Below are positions 51,411-61,018 of a stretch of DNA of 64,000 nucleotides, in pieces. Position 1 is the stretch's first letter. Each line of letters opens with the position of its first letter. Both the position numbers and the translations under genes were made by a program. Below the pieces are notes generated by a model. It saw only the letters and a program-made list of their open reading frames with translations, was not told the origin of the DNA and ran no database searches. Source of the DNA: Nocardia aurea (GTDB lineage Bacteria > Actinomycetota > Actinomycetes > Mycobacteriales > Mycobacteriaceae); NCBI RefSeq assembly GCF_003123685.1, contig NZ_QCYJ01000020.1:248001-312000 (forward strand), in the 5' to 3' direction.

Positions 51411-53582
51411 CTAGAACAACGTGTGGTGGTCCAGCGTGCCGTGGACCGCGTCCGTATCGCCGTACAGTCCGGTTTCCGGTAGCAGACCGGCCGACAGGCC
51501 ACCTGCGGCGAAAACCGCCGAGTGGTCCGCTTCCGGCACGAACTGTGTGGCAGTGTATCCGTGCGAGGAATCCAGCTGATCACTGACGGGCCGCCCGTTG
51601 GGGGCGACCGGCAGTGGTTTGACCGGGGTGGCCGGAGCCGGGGTCGGCAGATCGGGCGTCGGGATCTGGACCGTCGGCACATCGACGCTCGGCACATCGA
51701 CGTCCGCCGTCGGCAGCGGCGCCTGCGTCGGAATATTGTGCGGACTCGACGGCTGCGTCTGGGTCGGGAGCGACACGCTCGGCACCTCGGCACTCGGCGC
51801 CTCGGCCGACGGACGGGTGGGAGTCGGCGCGCTCGGCTGGGTCGTGCCCGCGCCGCCGGTGGCCGTCCCCGGACCGCTACCGCCGCTGCCCGGCGTCGTC
51901 ACGTCGTCGTCCGGGGTGGTCGGCTGCGTCGTCGGACGAGCGGGCTGGGTGGTGACCGTCACGCTCGGCGCGGTGGTGTGGCCGTCGTGGTCGGAATCGG
52001 GCTTCGGCCGCCCACCGAGGCCCGGCGGCGTGGTGATCGTCGAGCCCGGCAGCGTGACGGTGTCCGGATCCGTGGTCGTGCGATCGGGCAGCGTCGGGCT
52101 GGGCACGGTCTGGGTGATCGTCGTCGGAACCTTGGCCACCGGTGACGGCGGCGAGTAGGTGGAATCGGCGCCTTTGTCGGTCGGTGTGTGCACCACGGGG
52201 GTGGTCGGCACCGGCCGCACCGCCTGCTCGAAGAGCACGGGAACCGAGGCGGCGGGCGCGGTCAGCGGCGAGGGCCCCGTCGGCGCGGCGATCACGTTCG
52301 CGATCGGCGAGTTGGCGGCATCGGGCTGAATGGTGGTCTGCAACGGGGTCGCGACCACCGGGGCGGCGACCGCGGCGGGCGCGGCGACGGCGAGCGGCGC
52401 GGGCGCGGGGGCCGACATCGCGACCGGCGCGGGGGCCGCCGGAGCCGGGGCGGACGCGACGGCGGACGCCGGGGCGGGGACCGCCGAGGAGGACAGTGAC
52501 GCCGGACCGGTCGAACCGCCGAGTCCGTTGGCGCTGCCGCCGATTCCGTGCTGATCCTGCCCGGTACGGCTCGTGCCGGGCGTCGCCTTGCTGTCGAGCC
52601 AATCGGACAGATTGTCGATCTGCTCACCGACATTGGTGCCCGCGGCGGTCTTGATCGACAGTTCGGCCGAGGCCTCGACCTTCATCTCGGTGGTCAGGTA
52701 CGCGCCGTTGGGTCCGATACCGAAATCGATCTCGAGTTCGGTGTACAGCGACATCCCCGCGTCGACACCCACGTAGACGCCGAAATCGCCGATGCCGTCG
52801 AACAGTTCGGCCGCGTCGACGGCGTCGACCGGTGTGGTGCTCGACCACGGGTTGAACGACGAATGGCCGAAACCGTACGGATTCGCGTTGTCGTCGACCG
52901 TATCGGTCAGTTCGCCGACCCGATCCGGCGCGGACGCGTGATGCCTGGCGAAGTCGAACAGATCCGAACCGGGGTTGAGGAATCCGCCGGTGTCGGGCAG
53001 GCCGAATCCCAGACCCGGTCCGGCCGGACCGCCCGCTCCGCCGCCCTGGCCCGCCATCCAGTCCGGCACCGCCGCTTCGGAACCGTCGGACGACCAGGAT
53101 TGCTGGTCGCTGTCGTACCCACTGGCATCGGCGTCGAGGAAGCTCGGCGCGCCGGGGAAGTTGTCGGTCCCGTACCCGACGACCGTGTCCTCTTCCGGCG
53201 ACCCGAACAGCGCCGCCTGCCTGTCACCACTCGCCGCACCGGGCGACGGTGCGGCGAGGACGGTTTCGTCGTGGGAGACGATCGATGGTCGGTGCGGGGC
53301 GACCGGCACCGAATTCGGTTCCGGGTCCGGGAAGGTCACCACCGGACTCGGCAGATCCGGTTCGGGGTCGTGATTTCCGGACCAGCCGGTGCTCCAGCTG
53401 TCCAGGCGCTGGCCACCGGGTGTTTCGGGGGCGCCGCCACTGGAGGCGATCAGCGCGCCGCCGGTGACGTAGGCGCCTGCGCGCGCCACCCGGGCGGCGC
53501 CGGTCGCGACGCGATACGCGGTATCTCCGGACGGGTCGGCAGCCTCGGCTTCGTCGCCGTCGAAGGGCAGGTCACGCGTCAT
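51411..53582 (-). CDS. Large Ala/Pro/Thr-rich hypothetical protein upstream of dynamin-like gene
   Basis: 723 residues from ATG 53582. An N-terminal segment has a short hydrophobic stretch (VTGGALIASSGGAP) but no real signal peptide. A Gly/Asp/Ser-rich region leads to a likely folded middle (about 230-335; DFGVYVGVDAGMSLYTELEI and TTEMKVEASAELSIK look like beta-sheet). From about 355 to 700 it is disordered Ala-Pro then Thr-Pro-Val repeats, ending with a folded-looking tail. Co-directional with the dynamin-like GTPase; by position it resembles IniB in mycobacteria. Function unknown. Confidence 0.8.
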   Translation of the reverse strand: MTRDLPFDGDEAEAADPSGDTAYRVATGAARVARAGAYVTGGALIASSGGAPETPGGQRLDSWSTGWSGNHDPEPDLPSPVVTFPDPEPNSVPVAPHRPSIVSHDETVLAAPSPGAASGDRQAALFGSPEEDTVVGYGTDNFPGAPSFLDADASGYDSDQQSWSSDGSEAAVPDWMAGQGGGAGGPAGPGLGFGLPDTGGFLNPGSDLFDFARHHASAPDRVGELTDTVDDNANPYGFGHSSFNPWSSTTPVDAVDAAELFDGIGDFGVYVGVDAGMSLYTELEIDFGIGPNGAYLTTEMKVEASAELSIKTAAGTNVGEQIDNLSDWLDSKATPGTSRTGQDQHGIGGSANGLGGSTGPASLSSSAVPAPASAVASAPAPAAPAPVAMSAPAPAPLAVAAPAAVAAPVVATPLQTTIQPDAANSPIANVIAAPTGPSPLTAPAASVPVLFEQAVRPVPTTPVVHTPTDKGADSTYSPPSPVAKVPTTITQTVPSPTLPDRTTTDPDTVTLPGSTITTPPGLGGRPKPDSDHDGHTTAPSVTVTTQPARPTTQPTTPDDDVTTPGSGGSGPGTATGGAGTTQPSAPTPTRPSAEAPSAEVPSVSLPTQTQPSSPHNIPTQAPLPTADVDVPSVDVPTVQIPTPDLPTPAPATPVKPLPVAPNGRPVSDQLDSSHGYTATQFVPEADHSAVFAAGGLSAGLLPETGLYGDTDAVHGTLDHHTLF

Positions 53583-53916
53583 GCAAGCTCCACATCTCGG
53601 TTCCAGCATCCTCACCGTGCCGGACCGACCGAGTGAAGATCACCTTACGATATTTCCGGAATTCCCAGCTGTCACATTCTCGGCCAAACCTTGCCACGGC
53701 GGAAAGACGAACGGTAGCCCCATTTCCGTGGGTGTCACCATTCCGCCACCCCTTCGAATAGTGGCTCTCACCAGCCACGATGAGAGGCTCGACCGGACGG
53801 CGCCGCCAGGGATCCTGCCCGGTGCGGCTGAGAGAATTCTGATGATCGCCCGAGAACCGGCTGGAGATCGACATGTTCGGAAGTCGTTCCAGCCGGTCTC
53901 ACGACGCGCGGACGTG
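53583..53916. other. 334-base intergenic region
   Basis: It lies between lepA (stop at 53917, minus) and the start of the Pro/Thr-rich protein gene (minus). AT-richer near 53620-53700, fitting a promoter for the downstream operon. No gene or clear hairpin is seen. Confidence 0.5.
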
Positions 53917-55767
53917 CTACTTCTTGTCTTTCGGCTTGTCCGAAGCGGCGTCGGAGGACAACGCGGCGACGAACGCCTCCTGCGGAACCTCGACGCGACC
54001 GATGGTCTTCATCCGCTTCTTGCCCTCCTTCTGCTTCTCCAGCAGTTTGCGCTTACGACTGATATCGCCGCCGTAGCACTTGGCGAGCACATCCTTGCGA
54101 ATGGCGCGGATATTCTCGCGGGCAATGATTTTCGAGCCGATGGCCGCCTGGATGGGCACCTCGAACTGCTGACGCGGGATGAGCTCGCGCAGTTTGGTGG
54201 TCATCTTGTGGCCGTAGGCCTGCGCGGCGTCACGGTGCACGATCGCGCTGAACGCGTCGACGGCCTCACCCTGCAACAGGATGTCGACCTTGACCAGCTG
54301 CGATTCCTGCTCGCCCGACTCCTCGTAATCGAGGGAGGCGTAACCGCGGGTGCGCGATTTGAGCGAATCGAAGAAGTCGAAGATGATCTCCGCCATCGGC
54401 ATCGTGTAGCGCATCTCGACGCGGGTCTCGGACAGGTAGTCCATGCCGCCGAGTTCACCGCGCCTGCCCTGGCACAACTCCATGATCGAACCGATGAACT
54501 CGCTCGGCGAGATGACGGTGCATTTCACGATCGGCTCGAAGACCTTGCGGATCTTGCCTTCCGGCCAATACGACGGGTTGGTGACGACGTGTTCGGCACC
54601 GTCCTCCATCTCCACCCGGTACACCACGTTGGGCGCGGTGGAGATCAGATCGAGGTCGAATTCGCGCTGCAACCGCTCGCGGGTGATCTCCATGTGCAGC
54701 AGTCCGAGGAACCCGCAGCGGAAACCGAAGCCCAGCGCCACCGAGGTTTCCGGGGTGTAGGTCAGCGCGGCATCGTTGAGCTGCAACTTCTCCAGCGCGT
54801 CGCGCAGATCCGGGTAATCCGAACCGTCGACGGGATAGAGCCCGGAGTAGACCATCGGCCGCGGTTCGCGGTACCCGGTGAGCGCGTCGGTCGCGCCGTT
54901 GCGTGCCGCGGTGACGGTGTCGCCGACCTTCGACTGACGCACGTCCTTCACGCCGGTGATCAGGTAACCGACCTCGCCGACGCCGAGTCCCCGGGTCGGC
55001 TTCGGCTCCGGCGACACGATGCCGATCTCGAGCAGTTCGTGGGTCGCGCCGGTGGACATCATCTTGATCTTCTCGCGCGGGGTGAGCTTGCCGTCGACCA
55101 CGCGGACGTAGGTGACGACACCGCGGTAGGTGTCGTAGACCGAGTCGAAGATCATGGCGCGCGCCGGCGCGTCGGCGTCGCCGACCGGGGCGGGCACCTG
55201 GGCGATCACGTGATCGAGCAGCGCGGGCACGCCGACGCCGGTCTTGCCCGAGACCCGCAGGACCTCGTCGGGCTCACAGCCGACCAGACGCGCGATCTCG
55301 GCGGCGTACCGGTCCGGGTCGGCGGCGGGCAGGTCGATCTTGTTCAGCACGGGGATGATCGTCAGATCCTTCTCCATGGCCAGGTACAGATTGGCCAGGG
55401 TCTGCGCCTCGATCCCCTGGGCGGCGTCGACCAGCAGAACCGCGCCCTCGCACGCCTCGAGCGCGCGCGACACCTCGTAGGTGAAGTCGACGTGTCCGGG
55501 GGTGTCGATCAGGTGCATCACGTAGTCGGTGCCGTCGACCTGCCACGGCAGCCGCACGTTCTGCGCCTTGATGGTGATACCGCGTTCCCGCTCGATATCC
55601 ATCCGGTCCAGGTACTGGGCGCGCATGGCCCGCTCCTCGACCACACCGGTGAGTTGCAGCATCCGGTCGGCCAACGTCGACTTGCCGTGATCGATATGCG
55701 CGATGATGCAGAAGTTCCGGATCCGCGACGGATCGGTGAACGTGGTGTCGGCGAAGCTGGCGGGCAC
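53917..55767 (-). CDS. lepA: Elongation factor 4 (LepA)
   Basis: 616 residues from GTG 55767, which has AGGAG 4 bases upstream; in-frame ATG 55779 and TTG 55791 would add a few residues. Translational GTPase: P-loop AHIDHGKS near residue 25, DTPGHVDF near 90, NKID near 145, then EF-G-like domains and the LepA-specific C-terminal domain ending in Lys-rich sequence. It back-translocates or remobilises stalled ribosomes. Highly conserved, and a firm anchor for the Rv2404c-like position. Confidence 0.96.
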   Translation of the reverse strand: MPASFADTTFTDPSRIRNFCIIAHIDHGKSTLADRMLQLTGVVEERAMRAQYLDRMDIERERGITIKAQNVRLPWQVDGTDYVMHLIDTPGHVDFTYEVSRALEACEGAVLLVDAAQGIEAQTLANLYLAMEKDLTIIPVLNKIDLPAADPDRYAAEIARLVGCEPDEVLRVSGKTGVGVPALLDHVIAQVPAPVGDADAPARAMIFDSVYDTYRGVVTYVRVVDGKLTPREKIKMMSTGATHELLEIGIVSPEPKPTRGLGVGEVGYLITGVKDVRQSKVGDTVTAARNGATDALTGYREPRPMVYSGLYPVDGSDYPDLRDALEKLQLNDAALTYTPETSVALGFGFRCGFLGLLHMEITRERLQREFDLDLISTAPNVVYRVEMEDGAEHVVTNPSYWPEGKIRKVFEPIVKCTVISPSEFIGSIMELCQGRRGELGGMDYLSETRVEMRYTMPMAEIIFDFFDSLKSRTRGYASLDYEESGEQESQLVKVDILLQGEAVDAFSAIVHRDAAQAYGHKMTTKLRELIPRQQFEVPIQAAIGSKIIARENIRAIRKDVLAKCYGGDISRKRKLLEKQKEGKKRMKTIGRVEVPQEAFVAALSSDAASDKPKDKK

Positions 55768-55979
55768 TCCACTCCTCATGGGTATCGGCAAACTGCCGTC
55801 TATCGTCCCATGGGCACCCGGTCGCGCCCGTCGGCGGTATCGCCCTCGCGCAGGTCACCCTCGTCGCCGAGTGCGCCGCGAACCGGAGGCTTCGGTCTGC
55901 GGCCTGGCCGGAGTCCGTCCCGAATCCCGATCCCCACCAGGCGAATCACGTCTCGGATGAGAAGTCGTGACTGCGCCGT

Positions 55980-55985
55980 TATCCT
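55980..55985 (+). promoter_or_regulatory. Predicted -10 element of the PemK-like gene (leaderless)
   Basis: TATCCT matches TAnnnT and ends 6 bases before the ATG at 55992. Confidence 0.4.
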
Positions 55986-55991
55986 CCTTGA

Positions 55992-56543
55992 ATGGCCCGT
56001 ACCTGGAACACGATCGGCAAGCAGCTCGGCATCATCGCCAAGGAGCAGGGGCCGAAGATCGTCAAGCAGCAGGGACCCAAGCTCGTCGACAAGCTGGTCG
56101 GTAGCCTGACCTCCCGCCGCGGCCCGGCCGTCAAGGTGCGGCCCGCCGCGTCACGGCCCGTCCCCACCGCCGAGCGGGCCCGGCAGATCGTCTACTGCCC
56201 GCAGATCGACGGCCGCGCGGATCCCGGTGAGATCGTCTGGACCTGGGTCCCCTACGAGGAGGATCCGAACAACGGCAAGGACCGCCCGGTCCTGGTCGTC
56301 GGACGTGATCGGCGGACCCTGCTCGGCCTCATGCTGTCCTCGAAGGAGGATCGCGCCCACGATCCGAACTGGGTCGGCATCGGCAGCGGTAGCTGGGATC
56401 ACGAGGGCAGGCCGAGCTGGGTGCGCCTGGACCGCGTGCTCGACGTGCCGGAGGCGGGCATCCGCCGCGAAGGCGCGATCCTGGCGCGCAAGACCTTCGA
56501 CCTGGTCGCGCATCGCCTGGTCGCCGAGTACCACTGGAGCTGA
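55992..56543 (+). CDS. PemK/MazF-like family protein
   Basis: 183 residues. A Lys/Gln-rich helical N-terminus of about 65 residues (KEQGPKIVKQQGPKLVDKLV) precedes a PemK-like SH3 barrel: GEIVWTWVPYEEDPNNGKDRPVLVVG is the typical opening strand pair. MazF-type toxins cut RNA, but there is no antitoxin gene beside it and the N-terminal extension is unusual. The same gene lies beside lepA in mycobacteria (Rv2405, recalled), so it is a conserved housekeeping neighbour rather than a mobile toxin-antitoxin module. Confidence 0.85.
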   Translation: MARTWNTIGKQLGIIAKEQGPKIVKQQGPKLVDKLVGSLTSRRGPAVKVRPAASRPVPTAERARQIVYCPQIDGRADPGEIVWTWVPYEEDPNNGKDRPVLVVGRDRRTLLGLMLSSKEDRAHDPNWVGIGSGSWDHEGRPSWVRLDRVLDVPEAGIRREGAILARKTFDLVAHRLVAEYHWS

Positions 56544-56554
56544 CACCGGAGACG

Positions 56555-56590
56555 CCAGGAGGCCACCCGCGCACGGATGGCCTCCCCTGG
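56555..56590. terminator. Bidirectional terminator hairpin
   Basis: GGAGGCCA / TGGCCTCC (56558-56565 and 56578-56585), extended by CCA/TGG across a two-base bulge. It fills the 57-base gap between the convergent PemK-like and aquaporin genes. Confidence 0.6.
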
Positions 56591-56600
56591 AACGTTCGGT

Positions 56601-57389
56601 TCAGCTGACGATGTCGCGGGTGCGGCCGAACAGCAGGCCGTAGACGAGCGCGCCGAGGACGCCGCCGATCAGCGGGAAGATGACGAAGGCCCAGACCTGG
56701 CCGGGGGCGCCCTCCTGGTAGAAGGCGACGCCCAGGCTGCGCGCGGGATTGACCGAGGTGCCGTCCACCGGAATCGAGATCAGGTGGATGACCCCGAGCG
56801 TGAAACCGATCGACAGACCGGCCAGCGGGACGTCGGAGATCTGATCGGTCGAGGCGAGCACCACGAACACCAGCAGCGCGGTCAACATCACCTCGACGAT
56901 GATCATCGAGGCCATGCCGTACCCGTTCTGCACGACCACCTCACCGGCCGGTCCGCGTTGGGCCGACGGGCTGTGCGCGCCCCAGCCGTTGGCTCCGAGC
57001 CCGTCGACCTTGCGGTTGTAGGACGGCAGATTCTTGGCGAGGGCGAACAGCACCAGACCGGACAGGAACGCGCCGACCAGCTGGGCCACCACGTAGCCCG
57101 CCGCCGTGACGACCGAGATCCGCCCGAGCAGCAACTGGCCCAGCGTCACCGCCGGATTGACGTGGCAGCCCGAGATCGGGCCGATCGCGTACACCAGGAA
57201 CAGCAGTGTGAGACCGAAGGCGAGGGCGACGCCGAGCGCGCCGACCCGATCACCGGCGAGCACCGCCGTGCCGACGCCGCCCATCACCAGAACGAAGGTG
57301 CCGAGCGCCTCGGCGCCCCATTTCCTGGCATCGGCAATGGGGCCGTCTTCCGCGATTTCCTCGACGAATTCCTGAGCCGTAGGAGACAT
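56601..57389 (-). CDS. Aquaporin (AqpZ-like)
   Basis: 262 residues. Six transmembrane segments with both half-helix NPA boxes, CHVNPAVT near residue 75 and TSVNPARS near 213. The preceding Cys and the Arg after the second NPA fit water-selective AqpZ rather than glycerol channels (which have Asp after NPA-R). A 25-residue acidic N-terminal tail and a Gly/Ser-rich periplasmic loop (LGANGWGAHSPSAQRG) are longer than in E. coli AqpZ. It lies downstream of the transglutaminase operon, 46 bases away. Confidence 0.93.
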   Translation of the reverse strand: MSPTAQEFVEEIAEDGPIADARKWGAEALGTFVLVMGGVGTAVLAGDRVGALGVALAFGLTLLFLVYAIGPISGCHVNPAVTLGQLLLGRISVVTAAGYVVAQLVGAFLSGLVLFALAKNLPSYNRKVDGLGANGWGAHSPSAQRGPAGEVVVQNGYGMASMIIVEVMLTALLVFVVLASTDQISDVPLAGLSIGFTLGVIHLISIPVDGTSVNPARSLGVAFYQEGAPGQVWAFVIFPLIGGVLGALVYGLLFGRTRDIVS

Positions 57390-57435
57390 ACCCAGAGGCT
57401 ATTGGTTTCCCGTGCGAACACGGGCGCACAACACG

Positions 57436-58278
57436 CTAGGCCAGACGGGTGATTTCGACGAGGACTTCGAGGTCGGTGGACCCGCCGCCGGAGAACACTC
57501 CTTTCAGCGGTGTGACGTCCGCGTAGTCGCGCCCGACGCCCACCGACACGTGCTGTTCGTTGATGCCGATGTTGTTGGTCGGGTCGTAACCCCACCAGGC
57601 CCCCGTCCACGCCTCGATCCAGGCGTGCGACTGCCCCGCCACCGTCTCGCCGATCTCGGCGGCCGGATTCGGATGGACATAGCCGGAGACGTAGCGACTG
57701 GGAATTCCCATGCTGCGCAACAGCACCAGGGTCAGATGCGCGTAGTCCTGGCAGACGCCCTTGTGCTCGGCGAAGGCCTGCACCGCCGAGGTGTGCACCG
57801 AGGTGGTTCCGGAGATGTACTCCATGTTCTCGTGTACCCATTCGGCCGCGCGGATCACGGCCTTCGCGGGTGGCACGCCCTTGGCGAGTTGCCTGGCGAC
57901 GCCGTCGAGTTTGCGATCACGCGGCACATACGCGGTGGGCGAGAGCATTTCGTCGAAACGGTCGACGAGTTGTTCGTCGTGTATCTCCTCCCAGGACAGT
58001 TCCTCGGCGGGTCCGGCGAACGGCTCGGTTTCCACGACCGACGAACCGGTGACCTCCAATTCGATATGCGGGGCGTGCAGGTCGAACGCCGTCACCGCAG
58101 TACCCCAGTAATCGGTGTAGCGATAGGAACGGGTCGACGGCACCGTCTCGACCCGGTTCAGGATGACGTTCTGTCTGCTGTCCGCGCGCGGGGTGAGCCT
58201 GGCCTCGTTGAAGGACCGGGTGACCGGGGCGTCGTACACATATCCGGTGGTATGAACCACACGCATCCGCCAACTCAT
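57436..58278 (-). CDS. Transglutaminase-like protease domain protein
   Basis: 280 residues from ATG 58278, overlapping the alpha-E gene stop (ATGA). The transglutaminase N-terminal domain is followed by the catalytic core: Cys in HKGVCQDYAHL near 178, His in GQSHAWIEAW near 222, Asp in WWGYDPTNN. In this actinobacterial trio it is thought to act as a peptidase or amide-forming enzyme together with the ATP-grasp ligase; the substrate is unknown. The longer frame into upstream DNA is a shadow of the alpha-E gene. Confidence 0.92.
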   Translation of the reverse strand: MSWRMRVVHTTGYVYDAPVTRSFNEARLTPRADSRQNVILNRVETVPSTRSYRYTDYWGTAVTAFDLHAPHIELEVTGSSVVETEPFAGPAEELSWEEIHDEQLVDRFDEMLSPTAYVPRDRKLDGVARQLAKGVPPAKAVIRAAEWVHENMEYISGTTSVHTSAVQAFAEHKGVCQDYAHLTLVLLRSMGIPSRYVSGYVHPNPAAEIGETVAGQSHAWIEAWTGAWWGYDPTNNIGINEQHVSVGVGRDYADVTPLKGVFSGGGSTDLEVLVEITRLA

Positions 58279-59249
58279 AGCTCGCCTTCCACCTGCACTC
58301 GGCTGTCCTGGCTGCTGCGCAGGTCGGTCCACGCGACCCACGGGGCCGCGTGGAAATACTGCAACGCGATCGCCTCGCTCACCTCGCGGCAGGTCTTCTG
58401 CAACGACAGCAGGCGATTCTGCAGATCTTCCAACAGAACTCCCGGCGGCAGGAACTCGAGTTCGCTGCGGGCCCGGCCGAGGAGTCGCTGCGCCTCGTGC
58501 CGAGCGCCGACCCGGCTGCTCGGACGCTGATCCAATTCGGCGAGGCAATTCTCGGCGACGCGCACCGAATGGAAGACCGAGCGCGGGAAAAGCCGGTCGA
58601 GCAGGATGAATTCGGCGACCAGATTCGCGTCGAGCGCACCGCGATGGGTGCGCAGATACGTGTCGTGCGCGCCCGCCGAACGCAACACGGTCACCCAGGC
58701 GGGCGAGGAGGTCCGGTCGCCCGCACGCGAGAGCAGCAGGCGCACGGTCATATCCACGCGTTCGATGGAGCGGCCGAGCAACAGGAAGCGGTAGCCGTCG
58801 TCGCGGCTGAGCGTCGAATCGGAGAGTCCGGCGAACATGGCCGCGCGGTCCTTGATGTAGTGGAAGAACTCGTGCGGGCCGAGACTGCGCGCGGCCTTCT
58901 CGGTGACCGCGAGGCCGATATAGGTCGCGTTCAGGCATTCCCACATCTCGCTCGAGGTGACCTCGCGCGCGCCCCTGGCGTTCTCGCGGGCGTTGGCGAT
59001 CGAGTCGATGATCGAACCGCCGTGCTCGTGACTGAAGGCGACCAGATCGGTGACCGACCACACATCGAGGACACCCTCGGGCGGTTCGATGCCGAGCACC
59101 CGCAACAGCACCCGGGAGGTGCGGTCGGGATCGACGGTGGCGTCCTCGAGCAGTTGGTGCACCGCGACGTCGAGAATGCGGGCGGTGTCGTCGGCGCGCT
59201 CGACGTAGCGGCCGATCCAGTACAGGGATTCGGCGTTGCGAGCCAACAT
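58275..59249 (-). CDS. Alpha-E domain protein
   Basis: 324 residues beginning MLARNAESLYWIGRYVERAD, the invariant opening of the all-helical Alpha-E (DUF403) family. Predominantly helical throughout. It is always found next to circularly permuted ATP-grasp and transglutaminase genes and is proposed to be part of a peptide-synthesis or tagging complex. Its ATG shares one base with the ATP-grasp stop (TGATG) and its stop overlaps the transglutaminase start, so the three are translated together. Confidence 0.92.
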   Translation of the reverse strand: MLARNAESLYWIGRYVERADDTARILDVAVHQLLEDATVDPDRTSRVLLRVLGIEPPEGVLDVWSVTDLVAFSHEHGGSIIDSIANARENARGAREVTSSEMWECLNATYIGLAVTEKAARSLGPHEFFHYIKDRAAMFAGLSDSTLSRDDGYRFLLLGRSIERVDMTVRLLLSRAGDRTSSPAWVTVLRSAGAHDTYLRTHRGALDANLVAEFILLDRLFPRSVFHSVRVAENCLAELDQRPSSRVGARHEAQRLLGRARSELEFLPPGVLLEDLQNRLLSLQKTCREVSEAIALQYFHAAPWVAWTDLRSSQDSRVQVEGEL

Positions 59250-61018
59250 CAGCGCACCTCGTCGTTCGTCTCGTGCCGCTGTCCCCGCGACTGCCGCTGT
59301 GTCTGTGTCTGGCTCTGCGTCTGGCTCTGGTTCTGCGTGGCCGACAGCCGGTCGGCCTGCTGTTGCTGCTGCTGTTGCTGATTGGCCTGGTGCGCGGTGA
59401 GGTCACGGCCGAGTTCGAACGCGTCGGACTGCGGCGGATCGCTCACCAACTCCTCGCCCGCCAGTTCCCGTTCGTCGGGCGAGGTGCGCCCGGTCAGCAC
59501 CCAGGTGTCCTTGCTGCCGCCGCCCTGGCTGGAATTGACCACCAGTGAGCCTTCCGGCAGCGCGACCCGGGTCAGGCCGCCCGGCAGCACCCAGATGTCC
59601 TCACCGTCGTTCACCGCGAACGGACGCAGGTCCACGTGGCGGGGTACCAGTTCGTTGCCGATCTTCGTCGGCACCGTCGACAACTGCACCACCGGCTGCG
59701 CGATCCAACCGCGCGGATCGGCCCGCACCTTGCGACGAACGGCGTCCAGTTCCCGCTGGGTCGCGTCGGGGCCGATGACGATGCCGTATCCGCCGGAACC
59801 CTCGACCGGTTTGACCACCAACTCCTCGACGCGGTCGAGCACTTCGGCGCGTTCGTCGTCCAGCCAGCACCGGTAGGTGTCGACATTCGGCAGTACCGGT
59901 TTCTCGTTGAGGTAGTACTGGATGATCGTCGGAACGTAGGCGTAGATGAGTTTGTCGTCGCCGACGCCGTTGCCGACCGCGCTGGAGATCACCACATTGC
60001 CCGCGCGGGCCGCGTTGAGCACGCCCGCGACGCCGAGTACCGAATCCGGCCGGAAATGCATCGGATCGAGATAGATGTCATCGATGCGGCGGTAGATCAC
60101 GTCGACCTGACGTTCGCCCTCGGTGGTGCGCATGTAGACGAAATTGTCCCGGCAGAACAGGTCGCGGCCCTCGACCAGCTCCACACCCATCTGCCTGGCC
60201 AGCAGCGAATGTTCGAAGTAGGCGGCGTTGTAGACGCCGGGGGTCAGCACCACCACGGTCGGATCGGCCTCGTTCGGCGCCGCCGATGCCCGCAGCGCCC
60301 GCAGCAGGTAGGCGGGGTAGTCGCCGACCGCGCGCACCCGGTGCGAGAAGAACAGGTCGGGGAACACCCGTGCCATGGTGCGACGGTTCTCCATGACGTA
60401 GGAGACACCCGACGGCGAGCGCAGATTGTCCTCGAGGACACGGAAGTCACCGCGTTCGTCGCGGATCAGGTCGATACCGGCCACGTGGATGCGCACCCCG
60501 TTGGGCGGCACCAGCCCGGCGGCCTCCCGGTGGAAGTGCTGGCACGAGGTGACGAGACGTTTGGGGATCACGCCGTCACGCAGGATGTTCTGCTCGCCGT
60601 AGACGTCGGCGAGGAACAGTTCCAGGGCCACGACGCGCTGTTTGATGCCGCGCTCTAGCTTGTTCCATTCGGCCGCGGCGATCACCCTGGGCACCAGATC
60701 GAGCGGGAACGGACGTTCCTGGCCGGATAACGAGAAAGTGATGCCCTGATCGATGAACGCACGGTCCAACGCGTCCGAACGGCGCTCCAGATCGCCGACG
60801 TCGAGCGGCGCGAGAGCTTGGAAGATGCCACGGTAGGGCTGGCGCACGCGTCCGGAACCATCGAACATCTCATCGAAAGCACCTGCGAAACGCCCCGGTT
60901 TATAGCCTTCGAACAGGCCTGATGTCTGGGATCTATCGTTGCCGTTCACACTCCCGTTGGACCCGTTCGGGTTCGGTGGGGCGGATCGGACCGAACGTGT
61001 TGGGGAGGCGGGAGTCAT
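59249..61018 (-). CDS. Circularly permuted ATP-grasp protein with Gln/Thr-rich tail
   Basis: 589 residues from ATG 61018. A CACGAT element 6 bases upstream suggests leaderless transcription; the frame to 61120 is not needed. The permuted ATP-grasp core reads RVLEDNLRSPSGVSYVMENR near 210, YRRIDDIYLDP, and VVKPVEGSGGYGIVIGPDAT near 420. The last 45 residues are low-complexity: a run of Gln, then alternating Gln/Ser/Thr. It is the first gene of the ATP-grasp/alpha-E/transglutaminase operon (Rv2411c-Rv2409c type, recalled), predicted to ligate amino acids or peptides. Confidence 0.92.
   Translation of the reverse strand: MTPASPTRSVRSAPPNPNGSNGSVNGNDRSQTSGLFEGYKPGRFAGAFDEMFDGSGRVRQPYRGIFQALAPLDVGDLERRSDALDRAFIDQGITFSLSGQERPFPLDLVPRVIAAAEWNKLERGIKQRVVALELFLADVYGEQNILRDGVIPKRLVTSCQHFHREAAGLVPPNGVRIHVAGIDLIRDERGDFRVLEDNLRSPSGVSYVMENRRTMARVFPDLFFSHRVRAVGDYPAYLLRALRASAAPNEADPTVVVLTPGVYNAAYFEHSLLARQMGVELVEGRDLFCRDNFVYMRTTEGERQVDVIYRRIDDIYLDPMHFRPDSVLGVAGVLNAARAGNVVISSAVGNGVGDDKLIYAYVPTIIQYYLNEKPVLPNVDTYRCWLDDERAEVLDRVEELVVKPVEGSGGYGIVIGPDATQRELDAVRRKVRADPRGWIAQPVVQLSTVPTKIGNELVPRHVDLRPFAVNDGEDIWVLPGGLTRVALPEGSLVVNSSQGGGSKDTWVLTGRTSPDERELAGEELVSDPPQSDAFELGRDLTAHQANQQQQQQQQADRLSATQNQSQTQSQTQTQRQSRGQRHETNDEVR

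Noticed and set aside
52188..52554. Plus-strand frames rich in Gly/Arg/Ala opposite the Pro/Thr-rich gene
   Set aside because: Mirror images of its Ala/Pro/Thr repeats, without ribosome sites.
55992..56543. Complete type II toxin-antitoxin module
   Set aside because: No small antitoxin-like ORF lies immediately upstream or downstream; upstream is lepA on the other strand and downstream a terminator.
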